Source of the DNA: Roseburia sp. AF12-17LB
GTDB taxonomy: Bacteria > Bacillota > Clostridia > Lachnospirales > Lachnospiraceae
Length of the DNA: 30,767 bases
Assembly (NCBI RefSeq): GCF_003479605.1
Contig: NZ_QUHR01000015.1
Coordinates: 1-30,767 of the forward strand
Direction: 5' to 3'
Positions within the stretch are counted from its first letter, which is position 1. Every line of letters begins with the position of its first letter. The notes beneath the pieces are model-generated. The model was not told the DNA's origin. It was given only the letters and a program-made list of their open reading frames with translations, and made no database searches. The translations under genes and the position numbers were made by a program. Shown in pieces: positions 7,359 to 16,499 of this stretch.

Positions 7359-9500
7359 TTACAGTTTCATAGTAAGCTGGATTCTCTGTTTCTTAAGGTC
7401 TACGCTCATTACTTTTACTTCTACAATATCTCCCACACTGACCACTTCCAGCGGATGTTTGATATAGCGTTCGCTCATCTGGGAAATGTGTACCAGTCCA
7501 TCCTGATGTACTCCGATGTCCACAAAGGCACCGAAGTCAATGACATTACGGACGGTTCCTTTTAATACCATTCCCGGGGTCAAATCCTTCATTTCCAGTA
7601 CGTCACTCCGCAGAATCGGCTTTGGCATATCTTCCCTCGGATCTCTTGCCGGCTTTTCCAGTTCCTTTACAATATCCCGTAAAGTAAGTTCTCCTACTTC
7701 CAATTCTGCTGCCAGTTTCTTATAATCTGAAATCTTCTTTGAAATCCCGGTTAATCCGCCACCGGTTATCTCTTCTTCTGAATATCCTAATTTTTCCAAA
7801 AGCTTTCTGGTTGCTTCATAACTTTCCGGATGCACGCCGGTTGCATCCAACGGATTCTTTCCACCGGTAATACGAAGAAAACCGGCACACTGTTCATATG
7901 CCTTCGGTCCTAATTTTGCCACTTTCAAAAGCTGGCTTCTGGATGCAAATTTTCCATTTTCTTCCCGGTATGCCACAATATTTTTCGCAATCACTTTGCT
8001 GATACCGGAAATGTATTCCAACAGGGATACAGATGCGGTGTTTAAATCTACACCAACTTTATTTACGCAGTCTTCTACCACGCCGCCTAAGGCTTCACTT
8101 AATTTTTTCTGGTTCATGTCATGCTGATACTGACCAACCCCGATGGATTTCGGATCAATTTTAACCAGCTCTGCCAGCGGATCCTGCAACCGTCTTGCCA
8201 TGGAAGTGGCACTTCTTTGTCCCACATCAAAGTTTGGGAATTCCTCTGTTGCAAGTTTACTTGCAGAATATACGGAAGCACCTGCTTCATTTACAATAAT
8301 ATACTGTACTTTTACCGGAATCTCTTTTAATAAATCTACAATAATCTGCTCCGACTCACGGGATGCTGTTCCATTTCCAAGAGAAATCAGTGTAATATGA
8401 TACTTGGAAATCAGTTTCTTTAATACTACTTTTGCTTCCTCTACCTTATTCTGTGGCGCTGTCGGGTAAATGACTGTCGTATCCAATACTTTTCCGGTCG
8501 GATCTACCACTGCAAGCTTACATCCGGTACGGAATGCCGGATCCCAGCCAAGCACAACCTGTCCTGCAATTGGCGGCTGCATCAGAAGCTGCTCTAAGTT
8601 TTTTCCGAAAACTTTGATTGCTCCGTCTTCTGCCTTTTCCGTAAGGTCACTTCGAATCTCACGCTCGATTGCCGGTGCAATCAGACGCTTATAGCTGTCT
8701 TCGATTACTTCTTCCAAAACAGGTCTGGTTATGGCATTATCTTTGGTTATTACCTTTTTCTGTAAATACGGAATAATCTGTTCTTCCGGCACTTCTACTT
8801 TTACTGTCAGTATTTTCTCTGCCTCTCCACGATTCAATGCCAGCGTACGATGTCCTGCCATTTTTGCAATCGGCTCATCAAAATCATAATACATTTCATA
8901 AACAGATTCTGTTTCCGGATCTTTGGCAGCAGATACAATCCGACCATGTTTTACGGTAAGGTCACGGATGCGGATACGATAATCTGCTTCATCGGAAATA
9001 TGCTCTGCAATAATATCCTTAGCACCTTCTAACGCTTCCTCTGCAGTATGAACTTCTTTTTCTTCGTTGATATATTTTGCTGCTTCTTCTAAGATTGGAG
9101 TCTTAAGCATCTGAAGACTGATTACATTTGCCAGCGGCTCTAAGCCCTTCTCTTTGGCGATGGTTGCTCTGGTTCTGCGCTTCGGTCGGTATGGACGGTA
9201 CAAATCATCTACGACTACCAGTGTCTGTGCTTCTTCTATCTGTTTCCGCAGTTCGTCCGTCAGCTTGCCCTGTTCTTCAATGCTGGCAATGACCTGTTCT
9301 TTCTTCTCTTCTAAATTTCTAAGATAAGTCAGCCGGTCAAATAAGTTACGTAATATTTCATCATTTAATGCGCCGGTTGCTTCTTTTCGATACCGGGCAA
9401 TAAAAGGAATGGTATTTCCTTCATCAATTAACTGAATTGCTGCCTGTGCCTGATTTTTTCTGATTCCAAGTTCTTCGGCAATTTTTGCTGTTATGTCCAT
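7359..9500 (-). CDS. tex: Tex family RNA-binding transcription accessory protein
   Basis: A cytosolic nucleic-acid-binding protein of the Tex/YhgF family, related to eukaryotic Spt6, with proposed roles in transcription and stress tolerance. The 713-aa protein shows the family order: an N-terminal helical Tex domain (IPFIARYRKEATGALND near residues 32-48), a YqgF/RuvX-like RNase H-fold domain (starting VVLGWDPAFRTGCKLAVVD, about 317), tandem helix-hairpin-helix motifs (LLEYISGISKVIAKNIV, about 490), and a C-terminal S1 domain (GMVLKGTVRNVIDFGAFVDIG, about 640). A near-consensus extended -10 is upstream. No terminator is evident before the ribU promoter. Confidence 0.95.
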   Translation of the reverse strand: MDITAKIAEELGIRKNQAQAAIQLIDEGNTIPFIARYRKEATGALNDEILRNLFDRLTYLRNLEEKKEQVIASIEEQGKLTDELRKQIEEAQTLVVVDDLYRPYRPKRRTRATIAKEKGLEPLANVISLQMLKTPILEEAAKYINEEKEVHTAEEALEGAKDIIAEHISDEADYRIRIRDLTVKHGRIVSAAKDPETESVYEMYYDFDEPIAKMAGHRTLALNRGEAEKILTVKVEVPEEQIIPYLQKKVITKDNAITRPVLEEVIEDSYKRLIAPAIEREIRSDLTEKAEDGAIKVFGKNLEQLLMQPPIAGQVVLGWDPAFRTGCKLAVVDPTGKVLDTTVIYPTAPQNKVEEAKVVLKKLISKYHITLISLGNGTASRESEQIIVDLLKEIPVKVQYIIVNEAGASVYSASKLATEEFPNFDVGQRSATSMARRLQDPLAELVKIDPKSIGVGQYQHDMNQKKLSEALGGVVEDCVNKVGVDLNTASVSLLEYISGISKVIAKNIVAYREENGKFASRSQLLKVAKLGPKAYEQCAGFLRITGGKNPLDATGVHPESYEATRKLLEKLGYSEEEITGGGLTGISKKISDYKKLAAELEVGELTLRDIVKELEKPARDPREDMPKPILRSDVLEMKDLTPGMVLKGTVRNVIDFGAFVDIGVHQDGLVHISQMSERYIKHPLEVVSVGDIVEVKVMSVDLKKQRIQLTMKL

Positions 9501-9535
9501 CTTGTATTTCCTTTCCTGTTGATGCGTTTGCGCTC

Positions 9536-9544
9536 ATTATAGCA
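9536..9544 (-). promoter_or_regulatory. extended -10 promoter of tex
   Basis: The minus strand reads TGCTATAAT, a consensus -10 with the TG extension (hexamer 9536-9541). The -35 is poor (TTTTGC at 17 bases or TTGCAG at 15), consistent with reliance on the extended -10. It lies about 35 bases before the tex ATG, back to back with the promoter of the rightward gene at 9643. Confidence 0.6.
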
Positions 9545-9583
9545 CATCAGGCATTTCTGCAAAAGGGAAGATTTTGGCTTTTA

Positions 9584-9612
9584 TTGTTTTTTCCGGCAGA
9601 AAATGGTATACT
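9584..9612 (+). promoter_or_regulatory. promoter of the rightward DUF4190-like gene
   Basis: -35 TTGTTT (9584-9589), a 17-base spacer and -10 TATACT (9607-9612) on the plus strand. The start near 9619 gives a leader of about 24 bases that contains GAGGAGG. Confidence 0.6.
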
Positions 9613-9642
9613 GGATTTATTCACGATTTGAGGAGGTTTTTT

Positions 9643-10065
9643 ATGGATTTTCAACAGCAGCCAAACGGCTATCAACCAAATCCCAATTATTCATATAATA
9701 TGAACCAGGCACCACAACGTAATTACATGGACAAACGTTCCACCGGACTTGCCACCGCATCCATTGCTCTTGGCATTGTCTCCATTGTAACTTTCTGCTG
9801 CCTGTATGCAGCACTGCCTTGTGGGGCACTTGCCATTATTTTAGGACTTCTTTCCCGTGGCGGCGAGATGACTTTTTCCACCACCGGCAAAATCGGTATC
9901 GTCCTTGGAATTATCGGTCTTGTACTTACTATTGCACTTTATACTTTCGTCATTGTCATGATGTTTACCAACGCCGATTTCATCAACCAGATGTCCAATG
10001 GAAATACCGCTGATTATAACGAACTGATGCGGCAGTTTAATGAAATGAATCAAATGTACCAGTAA
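9643..10065 (+). CDS. small DUF4190-like membrane protein
   Basis: A 140-aa protein of unknown function and one of only two rightward protein genes. It has a Gln/Asn/Tyr-rich disordered N-terminus (about residues 1-35). Two hydrophobic segments follow (about 40-70 and 80-107), joined by a short loop with GLLSRGGEMTF, the pattern of small DUF4190 proteins. The tail is again Asn/Gln/Met rich. I start it at the ATG at 9643 because GAGGAGG lies six bases upstream; earlier in-frame codons precede the predicted transcription start. A hairpin terminator follows immediately. It looks like a stand-alone gene. Confidence 0.75.
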   Translation: MDFQQQPNGYQPNPNYSYNMNQAPQRNYMDKRSTGLATASIALGIVSIVTFCCLYAALPCGALAIILGLLSRGGEMTFSTTGKIGIVLGIIGLVLTIALYTFVIVMMFTNADFINQMSNGNTADYNELMRQFNEMNQMYQ

Positions 10066-10077
10066 ATATATGCAAAA

Positions 10078-10119
10078 GAAAAATGCCAGGAAACCAATTC
10101 TGATTTCCCGGCATTTTTC
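10078..10119. terminator. bidirectional intrinsic terminator
   Basis: GAAAAATGCC-A-GGAAA pairs with TTTCC-C-GGCATTTTTC across a 10-base loop, with one A/C mismatch inside the stem. A-tracts on one side and T-tracts on the other suit termination in both directions. It serves the convergent ends of the DUF4190-like gene (plus) and the DUF975 gene (minus, stop at 10131). Confidence 0.82.
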
Positions 10120-10130
10120 TTTTCTTATTT

Positions 10131-10952
10131 TTATACCGAAGCACTCCACGTACTGTACTGCGGATTCTGCTGTTTTGTTCCGTATGGGTCTGTCTGGTTT
10201 TCTGTCCGGTCTAATTCTCCTGTAATGTCACGATAGAATGTCACCTGTGTCTGCGTATAGTATGGTCCAATCCACAGGAAGCCAATTCCAAATGAAAGGA
10301 GGCCAAGGAAAGACCAGCCAAGGAAGCTTAACATGATATAGAAGTATCTTCCCTTGTTGCCCTGCATCAGTGCTTTACTTTCCCTCATTGCCTGCCGGAT
10401 TCCCTTGGTATTATCCTCAAGCAATATCAAAAACAGCATGGAATATTTTAAGGAAAGAATAAATGCGATCACTTCTCCTCCAATTCCAAGTACACACATA
10501 GCTACTACATAGCCAATAAAAATCCCCTCTGTGATTTTCATGCTGCCGGAAATGGCAGTTACATACATTCCAACAGAGACTGCGATTGCCGGAAGCATCG
10601 GAATTAATACCACAACCATAAATAAAAGATATGCCAGAATGTATTTATCCGGATGATGATTGAATCCATAGAACATATCGGTAAACTTATATGGCTGCTT
10701 TCTTCCCATTCGCAGGGCAATCTGGAGAATTCCTATATTTAAAACAACCCCCAGCAATGCCAGTACAAATGCTGCCACATAATAAATTGCCCACTCCATT
10801 TTTCCGGAATACGGTGTCAAATTCCAGGAAAAGAACATGGTCGGCAAAGTTACGATTAACTGCGATACTACCATGGCTCCCATTGGCAATCCATAATGTC
10901 CGGTAAGATTTTCTCTTGCAATACGTTTTATTTCTGCTGATTTTCTTTTCAT
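10131..10952 (-). CDS. DUF975 family membrane protein
   Basis: A 273-aa integral membrane protein with about six hydrophobic segments (about 25-45, 55-80, 105-130, 140-165, 195-220 and others). The N-terminus KRKSAEIKRIARENLTGHYG and the RQAMRESKALMQGNKGRYF segment near 185 are characteristic of the DUF975 family, whose function is unknown. The polar C-terminus is disordered. AGGAG lies ten bases before the ATG. It follows the HEAEH-protein gene by 19 bases, so the two form a transcription unit that ends at the terminator at 10078-10119. Confidence 0.85.
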   Translation of the reverse strand: MKRKSAEIKRIARENLTGHYGLPMGAMVVSQLIVTLPTMFFSWNLTPYSGKMEWAIYYVAAFVLALLGVVLNIGILQIALRMGRKQPYKFTDMFYGFNHHPDKYILAYLLFMVVVLIPMLPAIAVSVGMYVTAISGSMKITEGIFIGYVVAMCVLGIGGEVIAFILSLKYSMLFLILLEDNTKGIRQAMRESKALMQGNKGRYFYIMLSFLGWSFLGLLSFGIGFLWIGPYYTQTQVTFYRDITGELDRTENQTDPYGTKQQNPQYSTWSASV

Positions 10953-10971
10953 CTATCTCAAGCTCCTGTTT

Positions 10972-11442
10972 TTATTTTCTTGTGTCGATTCTGGCTCCGG
11001 TCAGATCTGCCGCATCCTGGCTCTTCCGCTCCTGCTGATAAGGATTTGTTTCATTCGGATACTTAATGGTGGTATTGGTCTCTCCGCCTGCCACATATAC
11101 TCTTCCGCACTCCGGGCATACGCCGGTACGAAGTGTTACGCTTGCAGATACCACCTGACCATTTCCTTCTGCTGCTTTGGCATAAGCATTGGAAACATGT
11201 TCTGCCTCATGGGCTGCCACACGGATTCCCGCCGCCTCCGGAGAGATGTGGGAAGCTGATTTAAAAGAAACATTCTCGTTGGAACCATCCTGATATTTCC
11301 GGTTCTTACAGGTCTGGCATTCGCCTTTGCTGCCCTCTGCCACCCCGGTACTCTTCGCATCTGCGTCAGTTCCGACCCCATATGTATGATTGTACCCGGT
11401 ATCATATCCTATATCTTTCGGATTCCATCCATCAATCTGCAT
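10972..11442 (-). CDS. small HExxH (SprA-related-like) putative zinc metallopeptidase
   Basis: A 156-aa protein with no signal peptide. HEAEH at residues 78-82 matches the HExxH zincin motif. Two cysteine pairs, CQTC (42-45) and CPEC (109-112), flank it and could form a zinc knuckle. The context RVAAHEAEHVSNAYAKA resembles the SprA-related family, in which HExxH sits in a similar AHE stretch; that match is from memory. Activity is unproven, and a third metal ligand is not obvious. The start at 11442 is supported by GGAGGAG six bases upstream. It is cotranscribed with the DUF975 gene. Confidence 0.72.
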   Translation of the reverse strand: MQIDGWNPKDIGYDTGYNHTYGVGTDADAKSTGVAEGSKGECQTCKNRKYQDGSNENVSFKSASHISPEAAGIRVAAHEAEHVSNAYAKAAEGNGQVVSASVTLRTGVCPECGRVYVAGGETNTTIKYPNETNPYQQERKSQDAADLTGARIDTRK

Positions 11443-11485
11443 AAACCACTCCTCCTTCCAAAGTCTGAAAAAAGTGCCTCTTTTT

Positions 11486-11514
11486 ATTATACACATATCT
11501 TGGGTGAAACACAA
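11486..11514 (-). promoter_or_regulatory. promoter of the HEAEH-DUF975 unit
   Basis: -35 TTGTGT (11509-11514), a 17-base spacer and a perfect -10 TATAAT (11486-11491) on the minus strand. The start near 11479 gives a leader of about 37 bases ahead of the ATG at 11442. Confidence 0.68.
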
Positions 11515-11596
11515 TAACTTTGACTTTCCCTTATGACAATTGTATACTACCAACAGATTCTATATTTTGTTTGAATACTGATTTGCGAGGGTTTAT

Positions 11597-12049
11597 ATGG
11601 AAAAGAAAAAAACGTCCACTGCTATGGACAACGGATTATATATCACCGGCTGGTGCATCATAGGCACTCTTCTTCTGCTGGTGCTTTTTATAAAAGCAAC
11701 GAATATCCAGCTTTCAAAATATCTTTTCCCCTGTGTGCTTCACAGCCTGACCGGACTATACTGTCCCGGCTGCGGTGGCACCAGAGCGATAGCTTTTTTA
11801 CTGCATGGGGATTTCCTGCACTCACTGGTTTATCATCCCTTTGTGCCATATACCTTTGTGCTCTGCACCTGGTTTATGATTTCCCAGACTATTGAGCGGC
11901 TCTCTAAGGGAAGGCTTCGTATTGGCATGCATTTCCGGGAAGTATTTCTTTGGATTGCACTGGCTATTATTATTATAAATTTCATTGTGAAAAATGCGGC
12001 TCTTCTATTCTTTCAGATTGATTTTATGCCGCTGACGCATATATCATAA
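11597..12049 (+). CDS. DUF2752 domain membrane protein
   Basis: A 150-aa protein with three or four hydrophobic helices. The signature of DUF2752, LYCPGCGGTRAIAFLLHGDF (about residues 54-73), is clear: the CPGCGGTRA loop follows the first helix and a HPFVPYTF segment follows. The function of the family is unknown; it is common as a single small membrane protein in Clostridia and Bacteroidetes. The ATG has GAGGG five bases upstream. It is divergent from the HEAEH gene and ends before a rightward hairpin terminator. Confidence 0.88.
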   Translation: MEKKKTSTAMDNGLYITGWCIIGTLLLLVLFIKATNIQLSKYLFPCVLHSLTGLYCPGCGGTRAIAFLLHGDFLHSLVYHPFVPYTFVLCTWFMISQTIERLSKGRLRIGMHFREVFLWIALAIIIINFIVKNAALLFFQIDFMPLTHIS

Positions 12050-12075
12050 GGTATTATATATCAAAACCTATAAGG

Positions 12076-12096
12076 AGCTGCCACCGGCAGCTTTTT
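12076..12096 (+). terminator. intrinsic terminator of the DUF2752 gene
   Basis: The stem AGCTGCC/GGCAGCT with a three-base loop is followed by TTTTT on the plus strand, 27 bases after the stop codon. Confidence 0.78.
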
Positions 12097-12114
12097 CGAA
12101 CGCTTAACGAGAAA

Positions 12115-12238
12115 AAAGAATGTGCCTTGGCAAATTCTCACGCCTGCGGCGGTCGCTTGCGACATCTACCTTATACGCCGCAGTGCGCATCCTCGCGGAG
12201 CGTTTTTTACTTTACAGGAAAGCAATTTCCTGTAAAGT
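12115..12238 (+). repeat. GC-rich dispersed intergenic repeat, copy A
   Basis: A 124-base element found again at 20924-21045, about 94% identical (five substitutions and two single-base indels by eye). It is GC rich in an AT-rich intergenic setting and highly structured. It has an imperfect start hairpin (GAATGTGCC with GGCAAATTC), GTCGC-TT-GCGAC nested inside CTGCGGCG/CGCCGCAG, and an end hairpin of 13 perfect pairs with a GCAA loop (12209-12238). Long open frames through it look like chance: no ribosome binding site and no independent codon signal. It lies between the convergent ends of the DUF2752 gene and glpK. I call it non-coding, possibly a MITE-like or structured RNA element. Confidence 0.85.
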
Positions 12239-13788
<1,550 letters not shown>

Positions 13789-13810
13789 TTATATTTATAC
13801 CCTTAGTACA

Positions 13811-13839
13811 ATTATAATTTCGAAGAGGGTTTTTCGCAA
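13811..13839 (-). promoter_or_regulatory. promoter of glpK
   Basis: -35 TTGCGA (13834-13839), a 17-base spacer and a perfect -10 TATAAT (13811-13816) on the minus strand. The start near 13804 is about 34 bases before the glpK ATG, and AGGAGGG precedes the ATG. The promoter begins right after the hom stop codon. No hom terminator is clear, so readthrough from hom is possible. Confidence 0.68.
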
Positions 13840-15039
13840 CTATTTTACACGAATCATCTGAAGAATATCAGCAAGTTTTGCTGCTTTCTCTTCATATGCC
13901 GCTTCTGTCATTTCTTCTGTTACAAATCCAAGTTCGCCGTTTACACCTTCTGCTGCAACGAACTCAACTGCTCCGAATGCATTCTTTACTGCTGCTTCGT
14001 CTGCTTTGGTACGGACAAAGAAACGGTTGGTTACCATCTTATAATCTGCAAGCTCTAATTTCTCCGGTCTCCATTCCATTGGAAGGTTGGTATCTTTGAA
14101 TTTTGCAATTTCAACCATATCAGCCACAACAGCACTGGCGGTTGGAAGTTTTCCTGCTCCACTTCCGTAGAACATTGCATCTCCTAATACATTACCATGT
14201 ACAAAAATTGCATTAAATACATCATTTACCGGATACAATGGATGCTCCTGTGGAAGCATACATGGAGATACCATTGCACAATAGCTGTCTCCTACTTTAC
14301 GGCTGGTTGCCAGTAATTTAATGGCTTTACCCATTGCTTTTGCATATTTGATATCTGTTGCACTGATTTTGGTAATTCCTTCCGTATGAATGTCATTGAA
14401 GTCTACCTGTTGTCCGCATACTAAAGAAGTTAAGATTGCGATCTTACGGCATGCATCAAAGCCTTCTACATCGGCAGTCGGATCTTTCTCTGCATATCCT
14501 TTATCCTGTGCATCCTTTAATACATCTGCAAATTCAGAACCCTCTACGCTCATCTTGGTAAGCATATAGTTGGTCGTTCCATTTAAAATACCGGTAATCT
14601 CTTCAATTACATCTGCAGTCAGGCAGGAATTTAACGGGCGAATAATCGGGATACCGCCTCCTACGCTGGCTTCAAACAGGAAATTCACATTTTTCTCTTT
14701 GGCAAGTGCAATCAGTTCTGCACCTTTCTCTGCTACTAATGCCTTATTTGAAGTTGTTACATGTTTTCCTGCCTCTAACATGGCACGGACAAAAGTATAT
14801 GCCGGCTCTACACCGCCCATTGTCTCAACTACCATACCAATTTCAGGGTCTTCTGCAATTACTTTGTAATCATGCACAATTTTATCCTGAATCGGGTCTC
14901 CCGGGAAATCCCGTAAATCCAGAACATATTTTACTTCGATTGCTTCGCCTGCACGTTTTGCAATGCTGTCATGATTAATGTTTAATACTTCTACTACTCC
15001 GGAACCAATTGTTCCATATCCCATTACTGCTGCTTTCAT
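13840..15039 (-). CDS. hom: homoserine dehydrogenase
   Basis: Reduces aspartate semialdehyde to homoserine, the branch point towards threonine and methionine. The 399-aa protein starts with the NAD(P)-binding loop VMGYGTIGSGVVEVL. It contains the substrate and catalytic region GILNGTTNYMLTKM (about 172-185) and the DPTADVEGFDACRK segment. The C-terminal part (from about 330) is a variable extension in the position of an ACT domain, not a textbook one. The preceding pheB-type gene encodes an ACT protein seven bases upstream, so pheB-hom is an operon, as in other Clostridia. Confidence 0.94.
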   Translation of the reverse strand: MKAAVMGYGTIGSGVVEVLNINHDSIAKRAGEAIEVKYVLDLRDFPGDPIQDKIVHDYKVIAEDPEIGMVVETMGGVEPAYTFVRAMLEAGKHVTTSNKALVAEKGAELIALAKEKNVNFLFEASVGGGIPIIRPLNSCLTADVIEEITGILNGTTNYMLTKMSVEGSEFADVLKDAQDKGYAEKDPTADVEGFDACRKIAILTSLVCGQQVDFNDIHTEGITKISATDIKYAKAMGKAIKLLATSRKVGDSYCAMVSPCMLPQEHPLYPVNDVFNAIFVHGNVLGDAMFYGSGAGKLPTASAVVADMVEIAKFKDTNLPMEWRPEKLELADYKMVTNRFFVRTKADEAAVKNAFGAVEFVAAEGVNGELGFVTEEMTEAAYEEKAAKLADILQMIRVK

Positions 15040-15046
15040 TGTTGTT

Positions 15047-15490
15047 TCACTCCCTGGCTAATATTTTCAGATAATGTATTCCAGCCTGTCCTTCAATCTT
15101 ATCTACCATCTGTGACAAATCTCCTGTCTCCGGCAGAATATCAATACTCAGTGTCAGGGATGCAATCCCGTTTACCGGTATGGACTGGTGGATAGTTAAT
15201 ATGTTGGCATGAAATTCTGCCACGATATTCAAAACGGTTGATAATAATCCCGGCGTATCATCCAGCTGGATTACCATCGTAATTGTTCTCCCCTTCGCAT
15301 TGTCGTGAAATGGAAAAATATCATCTTTATACTTATAAAATGAACTCCGGCTGATATCTACCTGCTCGGCTGCTTCCTGTACGGATGTTACGCGGCCAGA
15401 TTCTAAAAGACGTTTCGCTTCCACTACTTTCAGCAATACCTCTGGTACAGCCTTCTCTTTCAACACAAAATACTTCGTATTCTCTGCCAT
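15047..15490 (-). CDS. pheB: ACT domain protein, PheB/UPF0735 type
   Basis: A 147-aa cytosolic protein. The N-terminal half has a putative helix-turn-helix (VTSVQEAAEQVDISRSSFYKYK split across residues 33-54). The C-terminal half is an ACT domain (TMVIQLDDTPGLLSTVLNIV, about 70-89), which usually binds an amino acid. The family name PheB is historical and no phenylalanine role is proved. Because it is coupled to hom, it may sense threonine or another aspartate-family product, which is inference. GGAGG five bases before the ATG at 15490 decides that start over the ATG at 15523. Confidence 0.9.
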   Translation of the reverse strand: MAENTKYFVLKEKAVPEVLLKVVEAKRLLESGRVTSVQEAAEQVDISRSSFYKYKDDIFPFHDNAKGRTITMVIQLDDTPGLLSTVLNIVAEFHANILTIHQSIPVNGIASLTLSIDILPETGDLSQMVDKIEGQAGIHYLKILARE

Positions 15491-15540
15491 ATTCCCCTCC
15501 GACTGTTTGTGGTACAAATACAACTGTTCTCACCAGAAAG

Positions 15541-15569
15541 ATGATAGCACATATACACAGCCATTACAA
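15541..15569 (-). promoter_or_regulatory. promoter of pheB-hom
   Basis: -35 TTGTAA (15564-15569), a 17-base spacer and -10 TATCAT (15541-15546) on the minus strand. The expected start near 15534 leaves a leader of about 45 bases. I see no room for a long T-box or attenuator. Confidence 0.62.
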
Positions 15570-15596
15570 GTAAATTTCTCTTTTTTATACAAAAGT

Positions 15597-15631
15597 ACCC
15601 ATATGGAACCTTTTTCGGATTCCATATGGGT
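15597..15631 (-). terminator. terminator of the prfB-TPM gene string
   Basis: A perfect 12-bp stem ACCCATATGGAA/TTCCATATGGGT encloses an 11-base loop and is followed on the minus strand by ACTTTTGTATAAA. It is 44 bases past the TPM gene stop and 28 bases before the pheB promoter. The T-tract is interrupted, so termination may be incomplete. Confidence 0.65.
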
Positions 15632-15674
15632 AAATTGACGAATTTTTATATTTGCTTTCCTTATCCGAAAGCTC

Positions 15675-16499
15675 TTAGAATTTACGGCTTCCGCCTCCGG
15701 TGCTTCGTCCTCCTGCTCCGGTATGTACTGTTGTTCTGCCTGAACTGCTTCCGCCTCCACCAGAAGATTCCCTCTGGATATGACGATGGGTTACTACCTG
15801 ATTTACAAAACGGTCAGTGCGGTTTGTAAGATTTACATGGCTGTTCTTGTGGTAATCATATTTGTACTTATCAAAATGCAGGCGGTATTTACCAATTGTG
15901 ATTCCACAGAATGCGCCACCGATACCTAATGCCACCAGTAAGGTAATCAGAATTTCAAACCAGGTCAGCGTATTTTTCTCGTAGTAATCATACTCCCCGG
16001 TTTCTTCATCGTAATTATACTGACCGGTTGGCACGCCCTGTCCGTAATAATATTCTGCCTCATCAATCATTGCCTCCATGGCATCTGCATACTCTGCATC
16101 TCCCATATAATTGAAGCCTTCATCCAGAATACTTTCCACTCTTTCGTCCGTATAATAACGGTTTGCTTCTCCAAAATGAACCACTGCGATTTCACGGTTA
16201 TCCATGTCAATGACAAAAGCAACGCCATCCATGCCGGTGGCATACTGGTCAAAGGTATTCTCTCCATACTCCTGGGAAGTATACCCCTGCGCATCCTCTG
16301 TGGTAAATGCATAGATTTCCCAGCCGGTCTCACTGGAAAAATCGCTGATTTTTTCACTGATGGAATCTGCTTCACTCTGGGCAAAAAGCTCTGCGTCATC
16401 ATAGACGAAGTCTGCCTTTGGCTCTGATGCCATAACAGGAACAACAAATAACATACTGCATAAAAGCAGTAACGGTACAATTATCTTTTTCTTTACCAT
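15675..16499 (-). CDS. TPM domain protein (YdjH-like, UPF0603)
   Basis: A secreted, membrane-anchored protein of 274 aa. It has a signal peptide (about residues 1-24, ending VMASE). An extracytoplasmic TPM domain follows, with the conserved opening VYDDAELFAQSEADSISEKI and the WEIYAFTTEDAQGY, GVAFVIDMDNREIAVVHFG and RYYTDERVESILDEGF blocks. A transmembrane helix lies near 182-204, and the Ser/Gly-rich tail ends GGGSRKF. TPM domains have been linked to phosphatase-like activity or photosystem repair in other taxa; no activity is asserted here. It overlaps the preceding zinc-ribbon gene by seven bases. B. subtilis YdjH has the same domain beside YdjG and YdjI. Confidence 0.88.
   Translation of the reverse strand: MVKKKIIVPLLLLCSMLFVVPVMASEPKADFVYDDAELFAQSEADSISEKISDFSSETGWEIYAFTTEDAQGYTSQEYGENTFDQYATGMDGVAFVIDMDNREIAVVHFGEANRYYTDERVESILDEGFNYMGDAEYADAMEAMIDEAEYYYGQGVPTGQYNYDEETGEYDYYEKNTLTWFEILITLLVALGIGGAFCGITIGKYRLHFDKYKYDYHKNSHVNLTNRTDRFVNQVVTHRHIQRESSGGGGSSSGRTTVHTGAGGRSTGGGSRKF

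Noticed and set aside
15597..15631. Perfect 12-bp palindromic arms as an operator
   Set aside because: The 11-base loop and position just past the TPM gene fit a terminator better than a dimer-binding operator.
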